Shown here: positions 1 through 9,812 of the stretch, one piece after another
Layout of the letters: the number at the start of each line of letters is the position of its first letter
Position numbering within the stretch: position 1 is the stretch's first letter
Assembly: GCF_027474825.1 (NCBI RefSeq)
Contig: NZ_CP107030.1
Location: forward strand, 2,052,529 to 2,116,528
DNA: 64,000 nucleotides
Source: Maribacter halichondriae
GTDB lineage: Bacteria; Bacteroidota; Bacteroidia; Flavobacteriales; Flavobacteriaceae
Direction of reading: 5' to 3'
The notes under the pieces: generated by a model
What the model was told of the DNA's origin: nothing
The model's database searches: none
The model's input: the letters and a program-made list of their open reading frames with translations, nothing else
Position numbers and translations under genes: made by a program

Positions 1-53
1 TTCAATGGGAAGCGCTTGGATATTATTAAATTTAACGCATTAACATGATACCG

Positions 54-1346
54 ATGAAATACGAACAAATTCCCAACACCCTTTTTAAAAAGAATCGCAA
101 AAAGTTTATGGCCCAGATGAAGCCCAAAAGTATTGCGGTTTTTAATTCCAATGATATTTATCCCATCAGTGCCGATAGTACCATGCCGTTTCAGCAGCAT
201 CGGGATATCTTTTATCTAAGCGGCGCTGATCAAGAGGAGACGATTTTGGTGTTGTTTCCTGAAGTGATGGATACAAAACACCGGGAAGTTTTATTTGTTC
301 GAGAAACCAACGATCATATCGCCGTTTGGGAGGGAGCCAAATTGACCAAAGAACAAGCGACCGAAGTTTCAGGTATCGAAACTATTTATTGGCTTTCTGA
401 TTTTGATAAAATCTTTTTCGATTTGATGACCGAGGCGGAGACGATTTACTTCAACACCAACGAACATTACCGACAGGCCGTGGTCACCCAGACCCGAGAA
501 GACCGTTTTATTCAAGACTGCAAACGGAAGTTTCCGGCACATCAGGTCGCCAAGAGCAACCCGATTTTGCAACAGATCCGAGGGGTCAAGGAACCCGAGG
601 AAATCGAATTGATGCAAAAGGCTTGTAATATCACGGAAAAAGGATTCCGACGTGTTCTTGAATTTGTTAAACCAGGTGTTTGGGAATACGAGATCGAGGC
701 CGAATTGTTGCATGAATTTATCCGCAACCGCTCAAAAGGATTTGCCTACACACCAATCATCGCTTCGGGGAATAATGCCAACGTCTTGCATTATGTGGTC
801 AATAATGAACAATGCAAAGACGGCGATTTGATCTTGATGGATGTCGCCGCGGAATACGCGAATTACTCAAGTGACCTGACCCGCACCATTCCCGTTAACG
901 GAAAATTCACAAAACGCCAAAGGGAAGTATATGAAGCGGTACTCCGCGTAAAAAAGGAAGCGACCAAAATGCTCGTACCCGGAACTATTTGGGCCGAATA
1001 TCATAAAGAATGTGGGAAAATCATGACCTCTGAGCTTTTAGGATTAGGCTTGCTCGATAAAGCCGATGTTCAAAACGAGGACAAAGACTGGCCCGCCTAT
1101 AAAAAATACTTTATGCACGGCACCAGCCATCATATTGGGCTTGACACCCATGATTATGGCGAACTAAAAACGCCGATGAAGGCGAATATGGTCTTTACCG
1201 TGGAGCCGGGCATTTATATTCCCGATGAAAAAATGGGCGTGCGGTTGGAGGATGATGTTGTGATCCAGGAAAAGGGGGAGCCGTTTAATTTAATGGGGAA
1301 TATTCCAATCGAAGTTGAGGAGATTGAGGGACCAATGGCCGGGTAG
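54..1346 (+). CDS. pepP: Xaa-Pro aminopeptidase (M24B, PepP type)
   Basis: Cytosolic metallopeptidase expected to remove an N-terminal residue that precedes proline. The N-terminal creatinase-like domain (about residues 1-170) is followed by the pita-bread catalytic domain. Metal ligands of the M24 family are visible in order: the Asp in ILMDVAAEY, the Asp in YSSDLTRT, the His in HGTSHHIGLDTHD, the Glu in VEPGIYI and the Glu in VRLEDDVV. At about 430 residues it has normal family length. Two ATGs lie close together (45 and 54); I use the second because family members usually start MKYE, but the first cannot be excluded. The gene stands alone, convergent with the next gene, with about 40 bases between the two stops. 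Confidence 0.9.
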   Translation: MKYEQIPNTLFKKNRKKFMAQMKPKSIAVFNSNDIYPISADSTMPFQQHRDIFYLSGADQEETILVLFPEVMDTKHREVLFVRETNDHIAVWEGAKLTKEQATEVSGIETIYWLSDFDKIFFDLMTEAETIYFNTNEHYRQAVVTQTREDRFIQDCKRKFPAHQVAKSNPILQQIRGVKEPEEIELMQKACNITEKGFRRVLEFVKPGVWEYEIEAELLHEFIRNRSKGFAYTPIIASGNNANVLHYVVNNEQCKDGDLILMDVAAEYANYSSDLTRTIPVNGKFTKRQREVYEAVLRVKKEATKMLVPGTIWAEYHKECGKIMTSELLGLGLLDKADVQNEDKDWPAYKKYFMHGTSHHIGLDTHDYGELKTPMKANMVFTVEPGIYIPDEKMGVRLEDDVVIQEKGEPFNLMGNIPIEVEEIEGPMAG

Positions 1347-1385
1347 TCCTTTTTATTAGGATGGTAAATGATTTTGGATTTAGAA

Positions 1386-2963
1386 TTATTTCTCCCCCCG
1401 TTCCTCCCGCTGCTTTTTAACCATGTCCTCAACATCACGAAGCAACTGTTTGGCATCGTACACAATACCATCTTTTATAGTGTATTTTACCCCACCGACT
1501 CGCTCTACTTTGCCAGTTTCATCGTTCAACCTTGGAAAACCTGTACCGTATAGTACCTTCAGATTTTCAATCGGGTTTTCTTCGATGATGATGAGGTCGG
1601 CCAAGAGTCCGGGTCGTACAATACCGAATTCAATAGGTTTTCCTTTTGGTTCGAAAATGGCTTCGGCGGCATGAAGAGTGGCGCCTCGAATGACTTCCAA
1701 AGGATGGAAACCAGCTTCTTGGAGTAGTTCCATTTCTTCAATAACCCCGACACCAAAAAGATTGTAAATAAAGGAAGCATCATCACTTACGGTCACTCTA
1801 CCCCCGGCATTTTTATAATCGTTCAAAAAGGACATCCAGACCCGATAGAAATTCTTCCAGGCGACTTCTTCCCATGTGGTCCAATTGTAAAAATAAGAGC
1901 CGTGATCTAGACGATTGGGTTCGTAGAAATCATGTAATGAAGGAAGTACGTATGGCTCCATCCAATCGGCATTTCGCGCCTTCATGACATCGCGCCCGGC
2001 CAGATATGCGGTCATGGTCGGATCCAGAATAAAATCCTTTTCAAGAAAGAAATCAATGAGTTCGTTCCATTCGTCGCTCCCTCTCGGATGGATTTTATCC
2101 CACTGATGGGCTACCTGACTGAAACGGTCTTGTTCATCGTTATATTCTAAATCCCGCGGCCAGTGTTGAATGTCCTCGTCCTTATATAATGATTCGAAGA
2201 GCCCGTAGAAATGGGTAAGATTATGAAGTCCCATCTCAGAGGCTTCACGAGCGTTTACCCGACCCACCATTAATTGAGACAGGTGCGCAACGGAACCCAT
2301 TTTTAGTTTACGGGATTCGTCAATAGCTGCCGCCATTATTTCAGGATCGAGATTAAAGATTTTGATTCCCTCTACCCCTTTCGAGTTCGCCCATGCGACC
2401 CATTCCCTTGTTTTTTCAGGGGTCAACAGAGGTCCTCCTTTCCATTCCTTGCCCGAACCGGGCACTTGAAAATTCACGATTCTGGGAGCTACGATTTTAT
2501 TCGCAGCACTGCGCTTCTTTTCATTTTCCACCCAATTTACTTCCCCTGCAGGCACCCCTCGAATCGTAGTAATGCCATGGCCCAACCAGAGTTTATAGGC
2601 ATATTCCGCTTCCGGTGCTTTAGGGCCGCCATCCACATGACTGTGGATGTTGATAAAGCCGGGAAGCACGTAGGCACCGTTGGCGTCTATTTCTTTTGTG
2701 CCTTTGGCGGGTCTATCCTCTGAATTAATGGGTACATGAGGGGTACCTACCAACACCACTTCCTTAATTCTGTTGCCTTCGATTATGATATCGACTGGCC
2801 CGAATGCCGGAGCGCCTGTTCCATCAATAAGATTTGCTCCACGTATGACCATTCTGTCAAAAGGGCCTTCACCTTCATTGGGTCCTCTATCGGGAGCGGG
2901 TTGTACTTGAGCGACTATAAAAAGTGGAAGGGTTATAAAAAGTAATTGGATTAATCCTTTCAT
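1386..2963 (-). CDS. Exported amidohydrolase-family protein
   Basis: Secreted or periplasmic metal-dependent hydrolase of the amidohydrolase superfamily. Residues 1-18 form a signal peptide ending AQ. The N-terminal beta-sandwich half is followed by the TIM-barrel metal motif HIHSHVDGG near residue 105. Later come AHLSQLM and NLTHFYG, which may supply metal or substrate histidines, then the acidic motif VSDDAS near residue 395. The C-terminal GLLADLIIIEENPIENL segment is typical of imidazolonepropionase-like members. Length 525 residues is normal. The substrate cannot be read from the sequence; cyclic amides or dipeptides are family precedents. Its own promoter was not identified. Confidence 0.85.
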   Translation of the reverse strand: MKGLIQLLFITLPLFIVAQVQPAPDRGPNEGEGPFDRMVIRGANLIDGTGAPAFGPVDIIIEGNRIKEVVLVGTPHVPINSEDRPAKGTKEIDANGAYVLPGFINIHSHVDGGPKAPEAEYAYKLWLGHGITTIRGVPAGEVNWVENEKKRSAANKIVAPRIVNFQVPGSGKEWKGGPLLTPEKTREWVAWANSKGVEGIKIFNLDPEIMAAAIDESRKLKMGSVAHLSQLMVGRVNAREASEMGLHNLTHFYGLFESLYKDEDIQHWPRDLEYNDEQDRFSQVAHQWDKIHPRGSDEWNELIDFFLEKDFILDPTMTAYLAGRDVMKARNADWMEPYVLPSLHDFYEPNRLDHGSYFYNWTTWEEVAWKNFYRVWMSFLNDYKNAGGRVTVSDDASFIYNLFGVGVIEEMELLQEAGFHPLEVIRGATLHAAEAIFEPKGKPIEFGIVRPGLLADLIIIEENPIENLKVLYGTGFPRLNDETGKVERVGGVKYTIKDGIVYDAKQLLRDVEDMVKKQREERGEK

Positions 2964-3084
2964 AAGAGTTTGGTTTTCGCAAGGAGTATTTAAATGATGA
3001 CCAACATGCTGTTCATTAGAATCTTAAATATAGTAAATAGGTAGTTAACTGGGCTTAGAAATTTGATTCAACCAAGTTAATTAA

Positions 3085-3789
3085 CTAACCTAACAATCGA
3101 GCAAGATTCATCTTATATACCTTTCCAATAGGCATGGTTTGTTTCCCGATATGAATTCGGTTTCCCTCAACACTTTTAATATGATTGGGTGCCACAGCAA
3201 ATGATTTATGAACTTGCAGCAATTGCGCGGATGCTAGTGAAGAAAGTAGGTCCGAAAATTTTTCCCGAATCGTGATCGTTGCATCTACGGTAACGATCTT
3301 TGTATAGTTTCCTGCCGCTTCAAGATATTGAATGGCATTTAGTTCCACCTGAATGTATTTTTTATTTTCCCGAAGGAAAATAGTTTTATGGTTAGCATCC
3401 AATTCTTTCGAAGTAACCTGTTGGGTTGGCACCTTTGAAGATGAACCTACCGCTTTGTTAACCGCCTTCAGAAAACGTTCAAAACCAAAAGGTTTCAATA
3501 AATAATCAACAATATTCAATTCGTACCCTTCTAGCGCATGTTCTTGATAGGCCGTGGTTACGATGACTTTTGGTGGATTCGAAAGCGTTCTTAAAAAGTC
3601 AAAACCTTTTAATTTGGGCATGTTGAGGTCAAGAAAAATCAGATCTACTTCGTTGTTGTTTAAATATTCGAAGGCCTCCAAAGCGTCATAGCAGTTTTTT
3701 TGCAATTTCATATTGGGTAACAGGTCGCAATAGCTCTTGATAATATCATGAGCAATGTGCTCGTCGTCAATAATCAGATATCGAATCAT
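3085..3789 (-). CDS. LytTR-family response regulator
   Basis: Cytosolic transcriptional regulator. The receiver domain covers about residues 1-120 with the acidic pair in IIDDEH, the phospho-acceptor Asp in LIFLDLNMPK, a Thr in VTTAYQ and the Lys in LLKPFG. A LytTR DNA-binding domain follows from about residue 135 to the end (FLRENKKYIQVELNAIQYLEAAGNYTKI region). It overlaps the stop of the upstream histidine kinase in an ATGA arrangement, so the two are translationally coupled and form one two-component system. The target genes are not visible here; LytTR proteins bind direct repeats and often regulate few genes. Confidence 0.92.
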   Translation of the reverse strand: MIRYLIIDDEHIAHDIIKSYCDLLPNMKLQKNCYDALEAFEYLNNNEVDLIFLDLNMPKLKGFDFLRTLSNPPKVIVTTAYQEHALEGYELNIVDYLLKPFGFERFLKAVNKAVGSSSKVPTQQVTSKELDANHKTIFLRENKKYIQVELNAIQYLEAAGNYTKIVTVDATITIREKFSDLLSSLASAQLLQVHKSFAVAPNHIKSVEGNRIHIGKQTMPIGKVYKMNLARLLG

Positions 3790-4607
3790 AATGGCTTTAA
3801 TGATAATTGGGCTTTATAATTTGTACCTTCTTTTTGGAAGGATAAAGAATGGTTGTCAGGATATGCCAGTTCTAATCTTCGTTTGAGGTTTTTTAATCCT
3901 ATTCCTGGTTCCTCTGCTACTTCCGAAGCATCAAAATTATTGGTTACCGCAAAACGAATTGCCTTTTCATCGGCCGACATTTCTATATGCACAAAAGAAT
4001 TCTCTCGTAAATTCTCGACACCGTGTTTAAAGGCATTTTCCAGAAGCAAGATAAAGAGTAGAGGCATAATAAGATATCCTTCTTTTTTGATATCAGTATC
4101 AAATTTCACATTGATGGTTTTATGGTACCGCATTTTGTGCAACTCGATATAGTTTTTCAGATAGGCCACCTCCTCTTCTAGGGTTACAAACTCTCGCTCT
4201 CCTTCATAAATGCTATAGCGCATCATATCTGAAAGTTTCAGGATGAGTTCTTGTGCTTTTTTAGGGTCTTTCCCCACTAAGCCATAAAGATTGTTTAATG
4301 TATTGAAGAAGAAATGCGGGCTTACCTGGCTTTGCAAATGCAATAATTCGTTTTTTGATGTTTCATTCTTTAAGGCTAAAACAGATTTCAATTGTCCGAT
4401 GATCCAAATGATTCCCATCAAAAGTAATATGGCATAATAAACGACTACGACAATACCTACGGCAGACGGATAATCGCCAAGAAATACCACCGAATCCTTT
4501 CCCAATACGATGAACTCGTAAGCAGTAATACTCAGAGGAACGGCGATAGTTACGAGGACTATTATTTTGGCCAAAAGCCAATTATTACGCTTTAAATTCT
4601 TAATCAT
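3786..4607 (-). CDS. LytS/YehU-type sensor histidine kinase
   Basis: Inner-membrane sensor kinase paired with the downstream LytTR regulator. Two membrane segments (about residues 13-32 and 45-70) precede a His_kinase domain whose phospho-acceptor is in LQSQVSPHFFFNTLNNLYGL. The ATPase part shows the N-box-like LLLENAFKHGVE and the PGIGLKNLKRRL glycine motif. There is no large extracytoplasmic domain, so the signal is probably sensed in or near the membrane. A CAAAAATA (reverse complement TATTTTTG, matching the Bacteroidota -7 box) lies at 4612-4619, only a few bases ahead of the start, so the transcript could be almost leaderless. Confidence 0.9.
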   Translation of the reverse strand: MIKNLKRNNWLLAKIIVLVTIAVPLSITAYEFIVLGKDSVVFLGDYPSAVGIVVVVYYAILLLMGIIWIIGQLKSVLALKNETSKNELLHLQSQVSPHFFFNTLNNLYGLVGKDPKKAQELILKLSDMMRYSIYEGEREFVTLEEEVAYLKNYIELHKMRYHKTINVKFDTDIKKEGYLIMPLLFILLLENAFKHGVENLRENSFVHIEMSADEKAIRFAVTNNFDASEVAEEPGIGLKNLKRRLELAYPDNHSLSFQKEGTNYKAQLSLKPL

Positions 4608-4781
4608 ACCTCAAAAATAAGGGAATCAGTAGGCTACAGAAGTAAAAGTGATAAACGATCATTTTACGGTGTCAAAAACAAACTTGTGTGTGACAAGATC
4701 CTTTCATCTTCCTTCTAGGGATTTCCAGGTACTTTGAGAGCGTGTTGGTCACATTTCTTTTTTCATGGCATATCCCAATAG

Positions 4782-4789
4782 TATGTTTG
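4782..4789 (+). promoter_or_regulatory. Putative Bacteroidota -7 box for the metallophosphoesterase
   Basis: TATGTTTG matches the TAnnTTTG consensus and sits 45 bases ahead of the ATG at 4834. No convincing -33 TTTG was found at the usual spacing. Its value is that it places transcription start downstream of the frame-1 ATGs at 4765 and 4783, so neither of those would be the translation start. Confidence 0.4.
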
Positions 4790-4833
4790 CATCATCAATC
4801 AAAAATCGAACATCAATTATAAAATCTATTACG

Positions 4834-6005
4834 ATGAAGAAAAAGATCTTGCGCTACTTAAAGCATATTTCTCTAACTTTTTCTTACTTGCGATTATTGC
4901 CATTTGTTTCGGTCTCTACCACGGGGCCAGTGCCAGTTATGGCCACAACCCGCTACGATTGACATTTGATGGCGATGGGCCTTACGCTTTTTATAAAAAC
5001 GACACTACTTTACATGTCAACTATATAAAAGGAAATAAAGAGGATGGTTTTTATCTAGATCAAAAGGACTATGCCACAAACGAAGCGATACCTGCAAGTT
5101 GCTTTTTTCCGTTGGATTCGACTCGTTTTCAGTTTGCGATCAAAACAGATTTTCAGCCTCCAAAAACCACCTACAGTGATAGCAATAAAATATTGGCTAT
5201 CTCGGATATCGAAAGCGGATATAAAACATTTCGGGACATTTTGATACATAACAAGGTAATCGACCAAAATTTAAACTGGACATTTGGTAAGGGCCATTTA
5301 GTTCTGGTCGGCGATTTTATGGATCGAGGTTTTTCGACAACGCAGGTGCTCTGGTTCATTTATAAATTGGAACAAGAGGCTAAAAAGCAAGGAGGGCATG
5401 TGCATTTTATTATAGGAAATCATGAATTGAAAAATATGCATGGTGATTATGAAGCGGCATCGCTCAAGTACACCTATGTGGCCTCGATTTTAGGAAAAAC
5501 GCAAGCGAACTTATATGATACTAATTCTTTATTGGGTAAATGGTTGTCAAGCAAAAATGTTATAGAATCGATCAATGGTCATCTTTTTGCGCACGGGGGT
5601 TTGCATCCTGATATTATTAATATGGACCTGTCTTTGGAAGAAATAAACATGTTTTTAAGAGCCAATTATTATACGGCCCCATATCCGAAAGTCAACAAGC
5701 CCGAGACCGATATGTTGTTATCGTCAAAAAAAGGAATTTGCTGGTATCGCGGTTATTTCAAAGACGATCTAACGCGGGAAGAAATTGAAAGACCATTACA
5801 GAAATACGATGCCAAGGCAATCATTGTCGGGCACACTTTGCAATCAAGAGTAAAAAGCTTTTATGAAGGAAAAGTTTTCGGCATTGATGTGGCGCACCCC
5901 AAAGATTATCACAAAAATTGGCCCAGCAAAAAGTCCGAAGGTTTATTGATTGAGGATGAAAACTATTATAGGGTTTTTGACGATGGAGAGAAAAAAGCGA
6001 TTTGA
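4834..6005 (+). CDS. Membrane-anchored PPP-type metallophosphoesterase (apparent 1-base frameshift near the start)
   Basis: Calcineurin-like phosphoesterase. Motifs are VLVGDFMDRGFST (GDxxDRG), FIIGNHELKNM (GNHE), LFAHGGLHPD and VGHTLQS, in the order of PPP-family or Shelphs-like phosphatases. The catalytic frame is open upstream to 4782 and encodes an apolar helix (FFLLAIIAICFGLYHG) before the domain, but that frame has no ATG. The ATG at 4834, preceded by TAAAA, is one frame off. Adding one A to the A5 run at 4840-4844 joins them to give MKKKDLALLKAYFSNFF, a normal N-anchor. Either a base is missing from the sequence or the gene is shifted. Without that repair translation could only begin at the TTG at 4959, giving 348 residues without the anchor. 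Substrate unknown. Confidence 0.8.
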
Positions 6006-6073
6006 CTGGGTAGGAAGAAATGGACAAATCCAAAATTAATTGTACTTTGATTCTGATTCGAATCTAGAAAACT

Positions 6074-7348
6074 TCACCTAACCTCTTTTCCAATTATATT
6101 AGTTATTCCAAAAACCACTCCCGCAGGCAATACCCAACCCAAACTAAATTTACTCAAAGGAATATAGGTTTGCAAACCTGTGATTGATTCCCCAAACCCA
6201 ACACTACCCAAAAAATCAGGAACACTAAATAGAATAGTTGCAATGATGACCCACCGAAATACTTTTTCAGAGGCAAACCGTTCAGGTACAACATTGAGTA
6301 ATATCAATACAATCGTAATCGGGTAGATAAACATCAAAGCGGGTACGGCGACGGCTATTATATAATGTACATCGAATTGCCCCATGGCCACCCCTAAAAC
6401 GCACCCGATAATTGCCGTGATCCAATAAGCTTTCTGCGAACCGCCAAAACGGTGTTTGATAAAATCGGCGGTTCCGGTAACGATGCCGACGGCTGTGGTA
6501 AAACAGGCGAGACTGACCAGAATACTTAAAAAGAGGTTTCCAGCATTGCCCAAGGTCTTGGTGCTGAGACCACTTAATAAAGCCGTTCTCGAAATTTCAG
6601 AATTAAATTCGTCGCTCATCAAGGCTCCGGTCAAGATAAGGCCAGCATAGATAAGGAAGAGTCCAAGGCCGGCGAGCCATCCAGCGCGGCGAATCAATTG
6701 TTTCTTTTCCTGAAACGAAGCTTTTTTGTTCTTGATATTGATAGAAATGATGATTACCCCGCCGACGACCACCGCCCCAATGGCATCAAAAGTTTGGTAG
6801 CCTTCCAGAATACCATTCGTAAACGGACTTGTAAAGTCGGTTTCGCCAAATTGAAAGTCATACCAGACTAGTGTAATCCCTATAATGGCAAAAAGAATAA
6901 GAATGATGGCTGGGGTCAAGAGCTTTCCTATGATATCCAAAATCTTGGAACGGTTGATGACGAATATAAAGACCAGCGCAAAATAGATTAGGCTGGTCAA
7001 GATCGATGGGCTATCAAAAAAAGGCTGTATTCCTATTTCATGGGTTACCGATGCGGTGCGTGGAGAAGGCAGGCTTATTGAAATCGCATAGACGATATAA
7101 CAATAAACGATACTAAAGGTCGGAGAGACCTTATTCGCAAAATCGAGCATGGTGCCTTGTAATCGAGCGTGTGCTAGGATTCCAAAAATCGGAATGAGTA
7201 CGGCGGAAATACAAAACCCCAAAGTGACGAGCCACCAGAGTCCGCCTGATTTGAAACCCAATAAGGGTGGAAGAATCAGATTGCCCGCCCCAAAGAAAAG
7301 TGAGAAAAGGGCAAAAGCCGTAACAAAGGTCTCTTTGGTTCTGTGCAT
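6074..7348 (-). CDS. brnQ: Branched-chain amino acid transport protein (BrnQ/LIVCS family)
   Basis: Integral inner-membrane carrier of the LIVCS family, which takes up Leu, Ile and Val with Na+ or H+. About 12 hydrophobic segments span 424 residues. The N-terminal FVTAFALFSLFFGAGNLILPP is the family hallmark, followed by the PSPRTASVTHE region. It starts at an ATG directly followed by polar HRTKE. It is convergent with the phosphatase gene upstream in the window, with about 70 bases between the stops, and stands alone. Assignment to the family is firm; the exact substrate is inferred from the family. Confidence 0.9.
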   Translation of the reverse strand: MHRTKETFVTAFALFSLFFGAGNLILPPLLGFKSGGLWWLVTLGFCISAVLIPIFGILAHARLQGTMLDFANKVSPTFSIVYCYIVYAISISLPSPRTASVTHEIGIQPFFDSPSILTSLIYFALVFIFVINRSKILDIIGKLLTPAIILILFAIIGITLVWYDFQFGETDFTSPFTNGILEGYQTFDAIGAVVVGGVIIISINIKNKKASFQEKKQLIRRAGWLAGLGLFLIYAGLILTGALMSDEFNSEISRTALLSGLSTKTLGNAGNLFLSILVSLACFTTAVGIVTGTADFIKHRFGGSQKAYWITAIIGCVLGVAMGQFDVHYIIAVAVPALMFIYPITIVLILLNVVPERFASEKVFRWVIIATILFSVPDFLGSVGFGESITGLQTYIPLSKFSLGWVLPAGVVFGITNIIGKEVR

Positions 7349-7644
7349 GGTTGTTTAATCGGAGAAAGATAATGAATTCTTGATATGAGATATATTCTTT
7401 TAAAGCATAGCAATATTTATTTAGGAATCCATCGTTCAATGAACGGTAAAAAAGAACCCTTAATCGAAAAAAATACCGTTCATCGAAAATACGGCCTGAA
7501 TAACAAATCAAAGCCAATAAAAAACTGTATCGAGGCGTTCTAGTTTTCGAAGTGTTTCATGAACCACTTCAACGTACAAACTGAAATTATCCGAATGCAC
7601 CTCACGGCCCCCAAATCCCGAAAGTGCAGCCTAAAACCTACATC

Positions 7645-7863
7645 ATGAAGAAAGTATTTTGCAATATTTTTGGCCACCACTACGCGGTGTCAAAAAAAGT
7701 TACCTCCCATATCAAAGAATATAAATGCATCCATTGTGGACGTGAAGTGACCACCGACGTCGGCGGCCATCTTTCGACCTTGACCCCTGAATTACAGGAT
7801 ATCAATAAAACCTTGGAGACCATATATCAAAAAAGACATAGGGCCGCCGAACAGGCCGCTTAA
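7645..7863 (+). CDS. Small zinc-ribbon-like protein (DUF1660-like)
   Basis: A 72-residue protein starting at the ATG before KKVFCNIFGHHY. The pattern is a Cys-x4-Gly-His-His followed by CIHCG about 25 residues on, which resembles the DUF1660 pattern and would bind one zinc ion. The C-terminal half (TLTPELQDINKTLETIYQKRHRAAEQAA) is a charged helix. An ATG-less extension of seven codons to a TTG-like start at 7624 is possible but unlikely. DUF1660 members are often annotated from prophages, but no phage gene surrounds this one. Function unknown; a nucleic-acid or protein contact is only a guess. Confidence 0.65.
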   Translation: MKKVFCNIFGHHYAVSKKVTSHIKEYKCIHCGREVTTDVGGHLSTLTPELQDINKTLETIYQKRHRAAEQAA

Positions 7864-8032
7864 CTATGCTCTGGCAATAGATTCCGATTATAAACAGTCA
7901 TCGGAATTTAAAAGTTATTCCTGGAAATCTAGAAAGCACCTTACCTCAACTGTCGTATGCCCCACAATAGTTACCTTAGGACTGCCCTTGATTTTCGGGA
8001 ATTTTTTATTTCGCGAACTTTGTCAAAGTTAT

Positions 8033-9084
8033 TTAATCGACATTTTTTCTAAAGTGCCGAATGATGGCATCCGTCAATTTCCGAATGGCCCAGTCCGGCA
8101 AATCGTGTCCCATATTTTCAATCCACAGACTTTCTGAATTTGGGATTGTTTCTGCCAACTTTTTACCATGCACAATCGGTATAACCGGGTCTTTAACCCC
8201 ATGGATAATCAAGGTGGGAAGCTCTAATTTTTTTAATTCCTCAATACGCGATTTCGATGCTAACATGGCTGCAAAGTGATGCCTTGCCGACATCAAATTA
8301 AAACCTTCCCTTTTCTTCAGATTATAGTAGGCAACCTCGGCCAAGGTCTCGACATCGATGTCGCCTGTGGCCTCGTCCATCAATATTCTTTTCTGAACGA
8401 TTTGTCGTTTGATCTGTCCCTTTTTGCTTCCGAAAAACCATGATTTAGTACTGCACTTATCATTTTGGGCAAAACTTCATCCGACATTGGCGGTAATTCG
8501 GGATCCATGACATCGCCTGAAGACATTATCGAAGTGAGGGTCTCCGTTCTTTCAGGGTGTTCCAAGGCAATAATTTGTGCGATCATGCCGCCCATCGAAA
8601 CACCTACGATATTAGTCTTTTTAATATTCAGCGTATCCAATATTGCTATGGCATCGTCGGCCATATCGGTCAGGGTGTATGGATTTTTCTTCTTCCATTT
8701 TTCTCCGTATTCTGATAATCCCGTACCGCGATGATCGTGTCGTATGACTTCGTAACCTGCCTTGGTAAAGTTTGAAATAAAATCTGGTGGCCAACTCAGG
8801 GCATCCTGTCCGTTGCCCATAATCAAAAGTAACGTGCCCTTTATTTGCGATTTTGAAGGAACTTTCTCGAACCAAATCTTATTTCCGTCGTTCATGGCAT
8901 AACCTGTTTCGCCTTTTACCACTTCAGGAAGCGGTTCATTCAATACTTGCTTAATCGTCTGTTTGCTTTCCTTGGATAGTTTTGGGATTGAGGCACAGGA
9001 ATACGCCATACAACCTACGAAAGCATACGTAAAAAACTTTCCTGAAATTTTAGCTATTCCCCTTAACGGTTTTATTTGTATCAA
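8033..9084 (-). pseudogene. Alpha/beta hydrolase lipoprotein, split by a one-base frameshift
   Basis: Two adjacent frames make one alpha/beta hydrolase. The upstream part has the oxyanion region LLIMGNGQDALSW, the HDHRGTGLS motif and the nucleophile elbow GVSMGGM. The downstream part has the cap, the acid (GVKDPVIP) and the catalytic His (ENMGHDLP). The first frame ends at SFRKEY-stop; adding one base to the T4 run at 8389-8392 (A run on the coding strand) gives a continuous FRKRILMDEATGD. All catalytic residues are intact, so a sequence undercall is as likely as a real lesion. The start is uncertain: TTG at 9084 gives a signal peptide ending AFVGC (a possible lipobox) and overlaps the preceding gene by 35 bases. 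Confidence 0.75.
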
Positions 9085-9745
9085 GCTCCCGAATTTTAGA
9101 CTTTGGATTATTCCTCCGATAAAAATACACGATAAATCCGATTGCCAACAAAGTTCCGAATACCGATGGCAGAATTTGGCTGTACGGATGGTAGTCATCA
9201 TAAATGGTGCCTGTTGCCGCTGCCAAAAGTGCCGTAAAAGCAGATACCATTTTGTAAATATGTTCGTATAACCAAAGGTTTTTGTAGTTGTCTTTTGGAA
9301 TTAAATAGCGCAGCAAGTCATACGCAATAACCAAAAATAGAGCACTCAGGGTTGCATAGATAATGGTGGGGGACCAAACCATACCAATGCTTTTCATATA
9401 GTATAGAAAATAGATGCCCGAGGAAACGGATAATAGCGCAACCAAAATATCTTGTCGGTTGACCTGATTGGTTTTGTTCTGCAAGACCCGTATGCCCGAA
9501 TAGGCATTGTAACCACTTAAAATAGTGATGACCATCAAGAATTGGTTTACCTCAAAAATCAGGACGCCAAATAACCCCGTCACTACAACAATGGTCAGGA
9601 AATATAGGAAGAAGGATCCGCTTTTTCGGTGGGCCTTTCCTCCTTTTAGGGTTGAAAGGGCAGTGATGCCCAGCATTAGGGCAATCAATCCGGTAACGAC
9701 ATGAATGCTGATATTGATTTTGTGTAAAAATTCAAGATGTTCCAT
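9050..9745 (-). CDS. Multi-pass membrane protein (DUF2306-like)
   Basis: A 231-residue inner-membrane protein with about seven hydrophobic helices, starting at the ATG for MEHLEFLHKINISIH. The opening helix followed by TLKGGKAHRKSGSFF resembles DUF2306 family proteins (HxxxG-type loop), which have no known function. A longer open frame exists upstream but overlaps the AraC gene in another frame and lacks hydrophobic or structured character, so it was not used. It lies 67 bases after the AraC regulator and just ahead of the hydrolase, all on the same strand, and may be co-transcribed with them. Confidence 0.7.
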   Translation of the reverse strand: MEHLEFLHKINISIHVVTGLIALMLGITALSTLKGGKAHRKSGSFFLYFLTIVVVTGLFGVLIFEVNQFLMVITILSGYNAYSGIRVLQNKTNQVNRQDILVALLSVSSGIYFLYYMKSIGMVWSPTIIYATLSALFLVIAYDLLRYLIPKDNYKNLWLYEHIYKMVSAFTALLAAATGTIYDDYHPYSQILPSVFGTLLAIGFIVYFYRRNNPKSKIRELDTNKTVKGNS

Positions 9746-9812
9746 AGGATTAGGTTTTGGACAAATCTCCGTTTTAGAAGAATTCCCCACGACCCAACCT
9801 ATCGGTTGAAAC

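Noticed and set aside
369-713. Many open frames antisense to or overlapping real genes, such as this one and 7131-7517
   Set aside because: They are shadows of real coding sequence; no signal, family motif or promoter supports them.
4765-4962. A 65-residue frame starting at 4765 as a separate small gene
   Set aside because: It has no family feature and overlaps the anchored phosphatase frame; the promoter box at 4782 lies inside it. It is better explained by the shift at 4840-4844.
7645-7863. DUF1660-like gene as a prophage marker
   Set aside because: No other phage-like gene, integrase or attachment repeat is nearby.
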